Positions 14,805 through 23,492 of a DNA stretch of 41,040 nucleotides are shown here, piece by piece (position 1 is the stretch's first letter; every line of letters starts with the position of its first letter). Below the pieces are notes generated by a model that was not told the DNA's origin, searched no databases, and saw only the letters and a program-made list of their open reading frames with translations. The stretch is taken from the NCBI GenBank assembly GCA_018711685.1, contig DVHZ01000170.1:1-41040 (forward strand), read 5' to 3'. The stretch comes from Candidatus Excrementavichristensenella intestinipullorum. GTDB taxonomy: Bacteria > Bacillota > Clostridia > Christensenellales > Aristaeellaceae. Both the position numbers and the translations under genes were made by a program.

Positions 14805-16940
14805 ATGAGACGAGGGTATGTCGCCTTTGCGGTTATGCTCTGCCTGGTCCTGTCGGTCAAGCTGGGCTTGCCCGTCCTGGCTGAAAACACCGGGCAAGGG
14901 GACGACGGTTATGGGCGCAGCTACGCCTACTGCGAGGGGCTGGAGGGCCCCATATCGGCGCTGATCACCGCCCCTGAGGGGCAGGGGGAGGGCCTTTCCC
15001 AGGAGGAAGGCGCCAGCGCGCCGGAAGCCGCAGCCGAAAAAGAATTTTCCTTTACGACGGATTATACCGGCGAGCAAACGGTTTGGGCGGCGATACGCTA
15101 CCAGGCCTGGGGAACGCAGCCCACTCAGGAGCAGTGGCAGGCGCTGTACGATCACCTGGCCCAGGTCCTGAGCCGGGCCATTCCCAACGCGGGGAGCATG
15201 GACGCCGGGCAAATGGCCGACGCCATCCTGGCGGAGATCCTCCGCGCCCGGGACCAAGCCGTGCCGGACGCCGGTGGGCAGATGCCCATCTATGCCCGGG
15301 AGGACGTGACGCTATATGAGATTCAGGTGGACGCGCCCTATTACCCCGCCTTGCAGCGGGGCAGCCGGGGCGACGAGGTAACCGCCCTGCAGCAGCGGCT
15401 GATTGAGCTGGGCTATCTGGAGGGCGAGGCCGACGGCCAGTTCGGCAGCATAACGGCGGCGGCGGTGGAAGCGGCGCAAACCCATCTGCGCAGCCGGGAA
15501 CAGGCCCAGATCGACGCCATGATCGCGGCCCAGCCCACCCCGTCCCCCACGCCTGCGCCCACCCCCGAGCCTACCCCCGATCCCCAAGGCGTCGTTCCCC
15601 AGGCCCAGGCCACGCCTGAGCCCGAGCCCACGCCCGAGCCCACGCCTGCGCCCACACCCGCCACCCAGGTGGACGGCGTGGCCGGCCAGGCACTGCAGAT
15701 TCGCCTCTTTTCCGACGAGTTTCCCCTGATCGACGGGGATTTGGACAAGGGCGCAGACGCCCAGGCGGTTATCCGCTTGCAGCGGCGATTGGTGCAACTG
15801 GGCTGCCTCACCGGCGGCGTGGACGGCGATTACGGCAGCAATACCCGCCGGGGCGTGCGCATCTTCCAGCACTACAACGGCCTAGAGGAAACCGGCGTGG
15901 CCGACGAGGCCACCCAGCGGGCCATCTTCTCCGCCGCCGCCCAAGCGCCGTCCAATCCGCTGATGGAGGAAGGCAGCGAGGGCGAGGCGGTGAAGGCCCT
16001 GCAGCAGCGCCTGATTACTCTGGGCTTTATGAAGGGCACGGCGGACGGCGACTACGGAAGCGCCACCCGAACCGGCGTGGAAAACCTGCAGGCCTACCTG
16101 CGGGAAAAGGAGATTGAAACCCTGACCGCCCAGGCCCAAGCGGCCCAGGCCATGGCGGGCGTGGTGGCCGCCCCTGAGGCGGCGGTTTCCCCGGACGCCT
16201 CCCCCGAGAGCGCCCAGCCCACCCCCACGCCCATCGCCGTCACCCCCACCGTCGAGGTGAACGGCGTGGCCGATCCCCTGCTGCTGGAAGCGTTTTACGC
16301 CGAGGATTTCCCGGAGATTCCTTCCTTGCGCAAGAATGGGGATTCGGACCTGGAGGTCAGCCGCATTCAGCGGCGGCTCCAGACCCTGGAGTACATCTAC
16401 ACCGCCCCGGATGGCGCCTACGGCGACGCCACCGAAACGGCGGTACGGGATTTTCAGAAGCGCAACGGCCTGAGCCAGGACGGCGTGGCCGGCGAGGACA
16501 CCCTGCGGGTGCTGTTCTCCGAGGACGCCCTCAAGGCCCTCAAGCCCTATGTGCTCAAGGTGAGCATCAACAAACAGCGGGTGTACGCCTACGGCCTGGA
16601 CGAGAACAATGAGCACACCGTGCTGGTGCGCACCATGATCTGCTCCACCGGCTTGAACAGCACCCCCACCCCCAAGGGCACCTACCAGGCTTCTACCGGC
16701 CCCGGCGCCCGCTGGCATTACTTTAAGAAGTTCAGCTGTTGGGCCCAGTACGCCTACTATATCGAAGGGGATATCATGTTCCACTCGGTGCTGTACAACC
16801 AGAAGGGCGGCGCGGTCACCAGCTCCAGCGTGCGCAACCTGGGCAGCAAGGCCTCTCACGGCTGCGTGCGGCTGAAGGTGGAAGACGCCAAGTGGATCTA
16901 CCAGAACTGCCCTCCCAATACCAAGATCATCGTATACTAA
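14805..16940 (+). CDS. Secreted L,D-transpeptidase with four peptidoglycan-binding repeats
   Basis: A 711-residue exported cell-wall enzyme. Residues 1-26 form a signal peptide (MRRGYVAF, ending VLA). Four PG_binding_1 repeats lie at about 179-229, 311-375, 385-438 and 506-569, each with a (D/E)xxVxxLQxRL start and a DGxYGxxT(R/E)xxV core. Pro/Thr/Glu-rich linkers (PTPSPTPAPTPEPTP and similar) separate them at about 243-285 and 455-482. The C-terminal YkuD domain (583-711) has the catalytic motif S684-H685-G686-C687-V-R-L. It would form or edit 3-3 crosslinks, or attach proteins to peptidoglycan. ATG 14805 is followed directly by the signal peptide, but its ribosome site is weak. A hairpin at 16966-16989 follows. 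Confidence 0.9.
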   Translation: MRRGYVAFAVMLCLVLSVKLGLPVLAENTGQGDDGYGRSYAYCEGLEGPISALITAPEGQGEGLSQEEGASAPEAAAEKEFSFTTDYTGEQTVWAAIRYQAWGTQPTQEQWQALYDHLAQVLSRAIPNAGSMDAGQMADAILAEILRARDQAVPDAGGQMPIYAREDVTLYEIQVDAPYYPALQRGSRGDEVTALQQRLIELGYLEGEADGQFGSITAAAVEAAQTHLRSREQAQIDAMIAAQPTPSPTPAPTPEPTPDPQGVVPQAQATPEPEPTPEPTPAPTPATQVDGVAGQALQIRLFSDEFPLIDGDLDKGADAQAVIRLQRRLVQLGCLTGGVDGDYGSNTRRGVRIFQHYNGLEETGVADEATQRAIFSAAAQAPSNPLMEEGSEGEAVKALQQRLITLGFMKGTADGDYGSATRTGVENLQAYLREKEIETLTAQAQAAQAMAGVVAAPEAAVSPDASPESAQPTPTPIAVTPTVEVNGVADPLLLEAFYAEDFPEIPSLRKNGDSDLEVSRIQRRLQTLEYIYTAPDGAYGDATETAVRDFQKRNGLSQDGVAGEDTLRVLFSEDALKALKPYVLKVSINKQRVYAYGLDENNEHTVLVRTMICSTGLNSTPTPKGTYQASTGPGARWHYFKKFSCWAQYAYYIEGDIMFHSVLYNQKGGAVTSSSVRNLGSKASHGCVRLKVEDAKWIYQNCPPNTKIIVY

Positions 16941-16965
16941 TCAACGCGCCCAAAAACTCAAGCCG

Positions 16966-16989
16966 GCCGCCGCGCTTTTGCGCGGCGGC
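16966..16989 (+). terminator. Hairpin after the L,D-transpeptidase gene
   Basis: A 10-bp perfect stem (arms 16966-16975 and 16980-16989) with a TTTT loop lies 25 bases after the stop. There is no T-run, so termination is likely but not certain. Confidence 0.55.
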
Positions 16990-17144
16990 TGGCGTCCTTC
17001 TGTCCGAGAAGCCGGGGCGGAGCTAGGTCCGCCGTCTGGGCCTGCTTCACCCGGGGAGAAAGGCCGGGGGCGGGGTTGAGTCCGCTGTTTGGGAGCATAC
17101 GGGGGCCAGGGGCCGATTCTGGGCGGCGGGGCGCCTGGCTGCGG

Positions 17145-18299
17145 TCAGTCCCGCCAGCGTGGGTCGCGTGGCAGGTGGACGGCCAAGGCCCATGCAGCGG
17201 CGGCCAGGGGCAGGGGCGGGGGCTGCACCAGCCGCACCTGGGCCTGCTCCGCCCGGGTATAGGCGCTGCGGGCGTAAAAGGCGTCGATCATGGTGAATAA
17301 CAGCGCTTGCCGCCGGGCCAGATAGGGACAGTCCACCAGAATTTCCAGGGGGTCCCAGGCCAAGGCCAGGGCGCAGAGCGCTTCGGCCAAATAGCCCAGA
17401 GCCTGGGATACGGTGCGGATGGCCGCCTGATCGCCCTGGTCCATCTTCGTGAACAGTTCCCCTACCGACGCGCAGCGCTTGCCCGTCTGAGCCGCGTACT
17501 GCCGCGTCATGCCCCTTTGGCTGCAATACAGGTTCAGGCACCCGGTGTTGCCGCAGGGGCAGGGAATGCCGTCCCGCCTCACCGTCAAATGGCCCAGAGC
17601 GCCGGGATGCCCATGGCCGCCTTGAAAGACCTGCCCTCCGGCCATCAGCGCCCCTTCCACGACCCGCTCGCCCACCCGTAGCAGGGCGGCGCACTGGGGC
17701 TTGGATACCTGGCCTTCGGCGCGCAGCCGCCTCAGCGCCATCCAACTCCCCCGGCTCACCGACACCCCTGTCCCCAGGGCCTGGCTCAGGCGCAGCTCCA
17801 GGGGAAAGCCCTTCCATAAAGGCGCACCCTCCAGCTCCGCCACCCGGCCCGCCTCCACCGCGCCCTCCAGCGCCACCCCCGCGCAAAGCAGGGGCGCTCC
17901 CGGTCCCGCCAGGGCTATCAGCTCTTCCACAGCGCCGGCCAGCGCCGCCAGGCCGGCTTCTGGCCCGCTGCCGTCCGGATCGAAGGGAATGTGGACTTCG
18001 GCCAGCCGGTTCATCTGCCCGTCGTACAGGGCGGCGCTCACCCCCTCCTTGTCCAGGGACAGCCCCGCTACCCGCCCCACCTGGGGGCAAATGCCATAGC
18101 GCTGCGCCCGCCGCCCTCCGCTGGAGGGGCTAAAGCCCTGGGCCTGGATGGCGCCGCCTTGGCGCAGCCTGTCCACGACCCCCTGCATGGCCGCCGGAGA
18201 CAGGCCGGCCGCCTGACAAAGCTGGGGCCGGGTAGCCCCGGGGCTTTCCAGCAAAACCGCCAACACCCGTCCCGCCCGGCTCAGTTCCCGCTGCGCCAC
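17145..18299 (-). CDS. ROK-family transcriptional regulator (NagC/XylR-like)
   Basis: A 384-residue regulator. The N-terminal winged helix (about residues 5-60; RPQLCQAAGLSPAAMQGVV) is followed by a ROK sugar-kinase-like domain. The ROK zinc site is visible: a GHxxPGALGH segment and C247-P-C249-G-NTG-C254. The frame extends up to a TTG at 18338, but GTG 18299 has the better ribosome site (AAGGAGA, 7-base spacing). Lacking a full ATP-binding kinase signature, it is probably a sugar-responsive repressor. It is transcribed divergently from the LacI-sugar ABC operon and may control it. Confidence 0.87.
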   Translation of the reverse strand: MAQRELSRAGRVLAVLLESPGATRPQLCQAAGLSPAAMQGVVDRLRQGGAIQAQGFSPSSGGRRAQRYGICPQVGRVAGLSLDKEGVSAALYDGQMNRLAEVHIPFDPDGSGPEAGLAALAGAVEELIALAGPGAPLLCAGVALEGAVEAGRVAELEGAPLWKGFPLELRLSQALGTGVSVSRGSWMALRRLRAEGQVSKPQCAALLRVGERVVEGALMAGGQVFQGGHGHPGALGHLTVRRDGIPCPCGNTGCLNLYCSQRGMTRQYAAQTGKRCASVGELFTKMDQGDQAAIRTVSQALGYLAEALCALALAWDPLEILVDCPYLARRQALLFTMIDAFYARSAYTRAEQAQVRLVQPPPLPLAAAAWALAVHLPRDPRWRD

Positions 18300-18358
18300 G
18301 GTCCCTCTCTCCTTCCCTTTATTCCGACTTCTTTTCAAAATGGAATGATGTTGCCTTC

Positions 18359-18387
18359 AGTCTACCATGGTTTTCCCTACCGGTCAA
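18359..18387 (-). promoter_or_regulatory. Promoter of the ROK regulator gene
   Basis: On the minus strand the -35 TTGACC (18387-18382) and the -10 TAGACT (18364-18359) are separated by 17 bp. Confidence 0.75.
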
Positions 18388-18645
18388 GGCCGCCGTCCGG
18401 GGATGAGGGGCGTGGATTGCCGGTCTGGTCCGACGGATTTCCGGCATTTTATGAAAAATTAACCAAATTCCCCCTTCCCCCGCTCTCCTCCCCTTCTGTC
18501 CCCGTATTTGCCGCCCTATAGGGGTACATTATGATAAACTTTATTTATATAATAAATGAAGTGCCGTATTATTCAGGGAAAACCATATGATTTGCCAGAA
18601 AGCGCGGGGAAAAAATGGAAATTTCTGCAACGGATTGTGAAAATA

Positions 18646-18675
18646 TTGACTACACTATAAGGGAAATGCTACACT
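18646..18675 (+). promoter_or_regulatory. Promoter of the LacI-sugar operon
   Basis: A -35 TTGACT (18646-18651) and a -10 TACACT (18670-18675) are separated by 18 bp, 35 bp before the lacI-family ATG. Confidence 0.65.
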
Positions 18676-18678
18676 TTC

Positions 18679-18692
18679 TGCAAACGATTACC
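18679..18692 (+). promoter_or_regulatory. LacI/CcpA-type operator
   Basis: TGCAAACGATTACC fits the TGNAANCGNTTNCA form of CRE and related LacI-family operators, with one mismatch at the last base. It lies just after the -10, where a bound repressor would block transcription. This could be autoregulation by the gene downstream or catabolite control by CcpA. Confidence 0.65.
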
Positions 18693-18710
18693 AAGCGAGG
18701 CGGGGCCTTT

Positions 18711-19757
18711 ATGGCGACCATCGTGGACGTAGCCAAGGCGGCGGGGGTATCGGTGGCCACGGTCTCCCGAGTGCTCAGCGGCAAGGCCAGGCCCGATACG
18801 CCCCTGGCCCAGCGGGTGCGCCAGGCGGCTCAAGGATTGGGGTACAGCCCCAACCTGGCGGCCCGCAACCTGCGCCGCAGCGAGAGCCGGGTAGTGCTCA
18901 TCCTGGTGCCCAACGTGACCAATCCCTATTATGCCCACATCATATCGGGCATTGGGGAAGCGGCCCATCAGATGGGGTACGGTTTTTTTCTGTGCAATAC
19001 GGCGGGGCAGCGGGAGCAGGAGGAGCAGGTGCTGTCCCGGCTATCCCGGCGTCAGGCCGACGGGGCCATCCTGATGGCCACGGAGCTGGGCAGCGGCTGG
19101 CTCGTCCCCTACGCCCAGCGCTATCCCATCGTGCAGTGCTCGGAATACGACCCCAAGGTGGACATCCCCCATGTGCTGGTGGACAATTACCGGGCCAGCC
19201 GAGAAGTGATGGGCCACCTGCTGGACTTGGGGCACCGGCGGGTGGGGATGATCGCCAGCTGCAACCGCTACGTATCCACCCAGCTTCGGCTGCGGGGGTA
19301 TCAGGACGCCCTGAAGCGGGCGGGCATCGCCCTGCGCCAGGATTATGTCCGCTACGCGGCGGCGGACTACAGCTTTTCCAGCGGCTTTGACGCGGCGGTG
19401 AGCCTGCTCTCCCAGGAGGAGCGGCCCACGGCGCTGTTTGCCATCTCCGACGTGCTGGCGTTGGGGGCCATCGCGGGGGCCAAGGAGTTGGGTTTCCGGG
19501 TGCCCGAGGACGTGGCGGTGGTGGGGTTTGACGACGTGGAGCACACCACCATGTTTCACCCCTACATCACCACCGTGGCCCAGCCCTGTTACGAGATCGG
19601 GTTCCGGGCCATGGAGATGCTGGGCAAGCTGCTGCGGGGGGAAAGCGTGCCCAAGAGCCTGCTGCTGCCCCACCGGCTGATGGCCCGGGAATCCACGGCG
19701 CCGCCCCGGAATACGGATTTTGCCGCTTTGACGTCCTTCGGCCCATCGCGGCTGTAG
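18711..19757 (+). CDS. LacI-family transcriptional regulator
   Basis: A 348-residue repressor. The N-terminal HTH is textbook: MATIVDVAKAAGVSVATVSR, then VLSGK, then the hinge LGYSPNLAARNLR. It is followed by a periplasmic-binding-protein-like effector domain (VVLILVPNVTNPYYAHIISG to the C terminus, with DVAVVGFDDVEHT near residue 265). ATG 18711 is where family homology begins; the ribosome site (GAGGCGG) is modest. It is followed by the genes of a sugar ABC transporter and two sugar enzymes, so it probably senses the transported sugar or a derivative. Confidence 0.93.
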   Translation: MATIVDVAKAAGVSVATVSRVLSGKARPDTPLAQRVRQAAQGLGYSPNLAARNLRRSESRVVLILVPNVTNPYYAHIISGIGEAAHQMGYGFFLCNTAGQREQEEQVLSRLSRRQADGAILMATELGSGWLVPYAQRYPIVQCSEYDPKVDIPHVLVDNYRASREVMGHLLDLGHRRVGMIASCNRYVSTQLRLRGYQDALKRAGIALRQDYVRYAAADYSFSSGFDAAVSLLSQEERPTALFAISDVLALGAIAGAKELGFRVPEDVAVVGFDDVEHTTMFHPYITTVAQPCYEIGFRAMEMLGKLLRGESVPKSLLLPHRLMARESTAPPRNTDFAALTSFGPSRL

Positions 19758-19863
19758 GCGTGGGTATCCGCCCAGAAAGAGCGCACCCAACGCCCACCGC
19801 CCCAGAGTACGGATTTTGCGGCCTAGCGCCGTTCAATCAATCACACCTGTAGGAGGAGAGACC

Positions 19864-20892
19864 ATGAAGAAACTGTGCGCGGTAGTCCTGACCCTGATCC
19901 TGTCCCTGAGCTGCCTCACCGCCATGGCGGAGGGCGTGCGGCTGGGCATCGTCACCCCCGACGCGGACCACGGCTTCACCGGCGAATCGGTGGCCCATGC
20001 CCGGGCCGAGGCGGAGGCGCTGAAGGCCTCCGGCGCCATTGAGGATTACATGATGGCGGTAGGCGGCGAGGCTTCCAAGCAGATCCAGGGCATCGACGAC
20101 ATCCTCACCTGGGGCGCCGACGTGATCATGCTGTGGCCCCTGGAAGGCGACCAGCTGCGCAACGCGGCCCAGACCATCGTGGACGAGGGCGTGAAGCTCA
20201 TCGTGTACGACCGGCTCATCGAGAACTTTACCGGCCTGACTGCGGAGATCATGGGCGACAACGAGAGCATCGGCAACATGATGGGCGAGTACCTGCTCAA
20301 GTATTATGCCGAGGACCTGGCCGCCGGAGAGACCATCTCCTACCTGCTGTTCATCGGCGACAGCTCCACGGTATCCAAGCAGCGCACCCAGGGGATGCTG
20401 GACGTGCTGGAGGCTTCCCCCTACAAGGATCAGTTCGTGCTCATCCAGGACGGCTTCCAGACCGACTGGTCCAACGCCAAGTCCCAGGAGTTCATGGAGA
20501 ACTGGCTGAATACCGCCGACGCGGCCACCATCGCCGATCTGGACCTGATCGTCACCCATGACGACGAAATCGTGGACGGCATCACCACGGTGATCCAGAA
20601 CGCCTCCGGCCTGGACAGCCTGCGGCTGGTCACCGGCGTAGGCGGACGCCGGGAGACCCTGTCCCTGTACGACAACATCGAGAAGCCCGACCTGGTCACC
20701 TACTTCTTCAGCCCCTCCATGATCCGGGATGCCCTGCGCCTGGCGGTGGCGGCGGCCAATGGGGAACAGTATCAGGACCAGGATATCGCTGGCCAGCTGT
20801 TCTTGATCCCCTCCATCGAGATCGACAAGAACACCGTGGCGGACTACCGGGCCAGCCAGGATTACGCCGACCGCTACTCCATCGACGGCTAA
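19864..20892 (+). CDS. Sugar ABC transporter substrate-binding protein (CUT2/RbsB-like)
   Basis: A 342-residue exported binding protein. MKKLCAVVLTLILSLSCLTA is a signal peptide; the mature part (EGVRLGIVTPDADHGF) follows AMA. A cysteine is present but the lipobox is poor, so a lipid anchor is uncertain. The Peripla_BP_4 pattern is visible: repeated GGEASKQIQGIDDILTWGAD, IVYDRLIE and VTHDDEIVDG segments. ATG 19864 has TAGGAGGAGAG upstream. The ligand is probably a monosaccharide or cyclitol, undetermined. It is followed by the matching ATPase and permease. Confidence 0.9.
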   Translation: MKKLCAVVLTLILSLSCLTAMAEGVRLGIVTPDADHGFTGESVAHARAEAEALKASGAIEDYMMAVGGEASKQIQGIDDILTWGADVIMLWPLEGDQLRNAAQTIVDEGVKLIVYDRLIENFTGLTAEIMGDNESIGNMMGEYLLKYYAEDLAAGETISYLLFIGDSSTVSKQRTQGMLDVLEASPYKDQFVLIQDGFQTDWSNAKSQEFMENWLNTADAATIADLDLIVTHDDEIVDGITTVIQNASGLDSLRLVTGVGGRRETLSLYDNIEKPDLVTYFFSPSMIRDALRLAVAAANGEQYQDQDIAGQLFLIPSIEIDKNTVADYRASQDYADRYSIDG

Positions 20893-20982
20893 CGCCGTCT
20901 CCCCCGGGCCGGCCGGTTTCCGGCCGGCCCTTCTCATGGACCCGGGCCGGGGCGCACCCCGGCGGGAAAGGAGGCATGGCCG

Positions 20983-22482
20983 TTGCTCACGGAAATGAAG
21001 GGAATTGTGGTGGATTTCGGGCCAGTCCGGGCGGTAGATCACGTGGATATCGCCATTCGCCCCGGGCGCATCCTGGGCCTGCTGGGGGAGAATGGAGCGG
21101 GCAAGTCCACGCTGATGAACGTGCTGGCGGGTACCTTTCCCCCCACTCAGGGGGAGATCTGCCTGGACGGGCGGCGGGTGCGCTTTTCCAGCGCCATGGC
21201 CGCCATGCGCAAGGGCATCCGCTTCATCCACCAGGAGCTCAATTTGTGCAACGACCTGAACGTATTTGAAAACATGTACTTGGCCCAGGAGCTGCGGGGC
21301 AAGGGGGGGCTGCTGGATAAGAAGGAGATGGCCCGCCGGGCCAGGGAGGTCCTGTCCCGTATGCGGGTGGACATCGATCCCTGGACCAAGGTAGAGGAAC
21401 TACAGACGGCGGAAAAACAGCTGGTGGAGATCGCCCGGGCGCTGTTGTTCAAGTGCGACCTGATCATCATGGACGAGCCCACCACCGCCCTGTCCAACCG
21501 GGAGATTCAGGACCTGTTCGCCATCATGCGCCAGCTCCAGGCTGAAGGCGTCAGCTTTGTATACATCTCCCACAAGATGCCGGAGATTTTCGAGATCTGC
21601 CAGGACTACTACGTTTTACGGGACGGCAAGCTGGTGGGCGGCGGCCTCATCAGCCAGGTGGACGAATCCTCCATCACCGAAATGATGATCGGCCGCACCC
21701 TAAAGGATGATGAGTTCGACAGCAAGCCCTGCTACGCCACCGGCCAAGTGGCCTTGGAGGCGGAAAACCTGGGGGGCAAGAACTTTGAAGGCGTGTCCTT
21801 CACCCTGCACAAGGGGGAGATTCTGGCCTTTACCGGACTGCAGAGCTCGGGCCGGGACGAGCTGGCCGACGCCCTGTTCGGCGTGATTCCCCACACCGGC
21901 GCCCTGCGGGTGGGCGGCGCCCTGTTAGACCAGGCCAACATCCGCCGGTTTATGCGCCGGGGCGTGGCCATGGTGCCCAAGAACCGCAAGGAGCGGGGCA
22001 TTCTCAACGACCTGACCATCTACGACAATACCTCCATGGGCTTTTACAATACCCGGATGCGGAGCCCCTTCATCCGCATGAAGGAGGAGAAGGCCCGCTA
22101 CCAGCGCCAGAAGGCGGCGCTGGCCATCAAGGCGGACACCCCCAAGAATCCCATCACGTCCCTGTCGGGGGGCAACCAACAGAAGGTGATCCTGGGCCGG
22201 TGGCTGGAAACCAACGCCGACGTGCTGATTTTCGACAATCCCACCCAGGGCATCGACGTGGGTACCAAGTTTGAAATCTACCGCCTGATGATCGACCTGG
22301 CCCGCCAGGGCAAGGCCATCCTGGTGTTTTCCTCGGAGTTCCCCGAGATTTTCAAGGTGGCGGACCGGTGCCACGTGATGTATAAGGGGCGGGTGAACGC
22401 GGTGCTCAGCCGCCAGGAGCTCACCGAGAAGGCGGTTATGGGCTATTCTACCGGCGCGAATGTGGAGGGAAGCGGCATATGA
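20983..22482 (+). CDS. Sugar ABC transporter double ATP-binding protein (RbsA/MglA-like)
   Basis: A 499-residue ATPase with two nucleotide-binding domains, the CUT2 layout. Domain 1 has Walker A GENGAGKSTLMN (residues about 36-47) and Walker B LIIMDEPTTALS. Domain 2 has a degenerate Walker A (GLQSSGRDEL), as is normal for this family, a signature LSGGNQQKVILGRWL, and an atypical Walker B, FDNPTQGIDVG, with Asn in place of the catalytic Glu. The start is TTG 20983, 8 bases after AAGGAGG; the ATG at 20976 is out of frame. The stop overlaps the permease start (ATGA). Confidence 0.92.
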   Translation: MLTEMKGIVVDFGPVRAVDHVDIAIRPGRILGLLGENGAGKSTLMNVLAGTFPPTQGEICLDGRRVRFSSAMAAMRKGIRFIHQELNLCNDLNVFENMYLAQELRGKGGLLDKKEMARRAREVLSRMRVDIDPWTKVEELQTAEKQLVEIARALLFKCDLIIMDEPTTALSNREIQDLFAIMRQLQAEGVSFVYISHKMPEIFEICQDYYVLRDGKLVGGGLISQVDESSITEMMIGRTLKDDEFDSKPCYATGQVALEAENLGGKNFEGVSFTLHKGEILAFTGLQSSGRDELADALFGVIPHTGALRVGGALLDQANIRRFMRRGVAMVPKNRKERGILNDLTIYDNTSMGFYNTRMRSPFIRMKEEKARYQRQKAALAIKADTPKNPITSLSGGNQQKVILGRWLETNADVLIFDNPTQGIDVGTKFEIYRLMIDLARQGKAILVFSSEFPEIFKVADRCHVMYKGRVNAVLSRQELTEKAVMGYSTGANVEGSGI

Positions 22483-23480
22483 ACGATCAAACCGGGCGCA
22501 AGCCCCAAGTATCCTTTGGCAAAAAGCTGTTCAGCGAGTACAGCTACATCGTATCCTTTGTGCTCATCGTGCTCATCGCGGTGGTGGTAAACCCCAACTT
22601 CTTCAAATGGCGCAACATCAATTCCATTTTCGTCCAATCCTCGGTGACCGGCATCATCGCCCTGGGCATGACCATGGTCATTTGCGCCGGGCAGATCGAT
22701 ATCTCCGTGGGCGCCCAGGTGGCCATCATCTCCGGCTTCGGCATCGAGGTGCTCAACTACACCCACAACATCTGGCTCATGCTGGCCTTCTGCCTGGCCT
22801 TCGGCGCTTTTATCGGCACCTTTAACGGCCTGCTGGTGGCCAAGGGCAAAATGCCCGCCATGATCGCCACCCTGGCGGTGCAGACCGCCTGCCGCTCCAT
22901 CATCAACCACTTCGGCCAGGGCGGCCCCTTCACCGTGGCGGAGGGCATCGCCACCGAGCCCTATTACGAGAGCTTCCGCCAGGTGGCCAACGGCGCCATC
23001 GAGGTGTTCGGCCAGCGGGTGCAGTACCCCATGATTCTGTTCATCCTCATCTCCCTGCTGTTCGGGCTCATTATGCAGCGCACCCGCCTGGGCAAGCACG
23101 TGTACGCGGTGGGCTCCAACCAGGTATCCGCCCGGCTGGCCGGCGTGGACGTGGACCGTACCAAGATCGCGGTGTTCTCCATCACGGGCCTCTTGTGTGG
23201 CTTCTCCAGCTGGATTTATGCCTCCCGGCTGATGGCGGTGGCGGCGGCCAGCGCGGGCAACCTGTTCGAGATGGACGCCATCGCCGCGGTGGCCATCGGC
23301 GGCACCGCCATGTCCGGCGGCCGGGGCAAGATTATCGGCACCTTCCTGGGCGTCATCATGTTCAAGATCATCAACAATATCCTGGTGGCCGCCCAGGTGC
23401 CCACCTTCCTCAACGGGGCCATCAGCGGGGCCATCATCATCATCGCAGTGCTGCTGCAAAACGTGCGCGGCAAAAAGTAA
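22479..23480 (+). CDS. Sugar ABC transporter permease (CUT2/RbsC-like)
   Basis: A 333-residue membrane protein with about eight to ten helices of the BPD_transp_2 family. Typical segments are VTGIIALGMTMVICAGQIDI, a GAFIGTFNGLLVA segment near residue 108, and GGTAMSGGRGKIIGTFLG near 270. It is translationally coupled to the ATPase gene and forms the membrane channel of the sugar importer. The dehydrogenase gene begins 12 bases after its stop. Confidence 0.93.
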   Translation: MNDQTGRKPQVSFGKKLFSEYSYIVSFVLIVLIAVVVNPNFFKWRNINSIFVQSSVTGIIALGMTMVICAGQIDISVGAQVAIISGFGIEVLNYTHNIWLMLAFCLAFGAFIGTFNGLLVAKGKMPAMIATLAVQTACRSIINHFGQGGPFTVAEGIATEPYYESFRQVANGAIEVFGQRVQYPMILFILISLLFGLIMQRTRLGKHVYAVGSNQVSARLAGVDVDRTKIAVFSITGLLCGFSSWIYASRLMAVAAASAGNLFEMDAIAAVAIGGTAMSGGRGKIIGTFLGVIMFKIINNILVAAQVPTFLNGAISGAIIIIAVLLQNVRGKK

Positions 23481-23492
23481 GGAGGCAGCCTC

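Larger units (their letters stand above)
18300..18710. other. Divergent regulatory region between the ROK and LacI genes
   Basis: There is no gene here. The region contains a promoter for the ROK gene, an AT-rich block (18520-18600) unlike the GC-rich surroundings, one or two promoters for lacI, and a LacI/CRE-like operator at 18679-18692. Confidence 0.65.

Noticed and set aside
18300-18338. TTG 18338 as start of the ROK regulator
   Set aside because: It lacks a good ribosome site. GTG 18299 has AAGGAGA at proper spacing and begins near the HTH domain.
19837-21231. 464-codon minus-strand frame opposite the sugar-binding protein gene
   Set aside because: The plus-strand product has a signal peptide and family motifs; the reverse product is low-complexity and unrecognisable.
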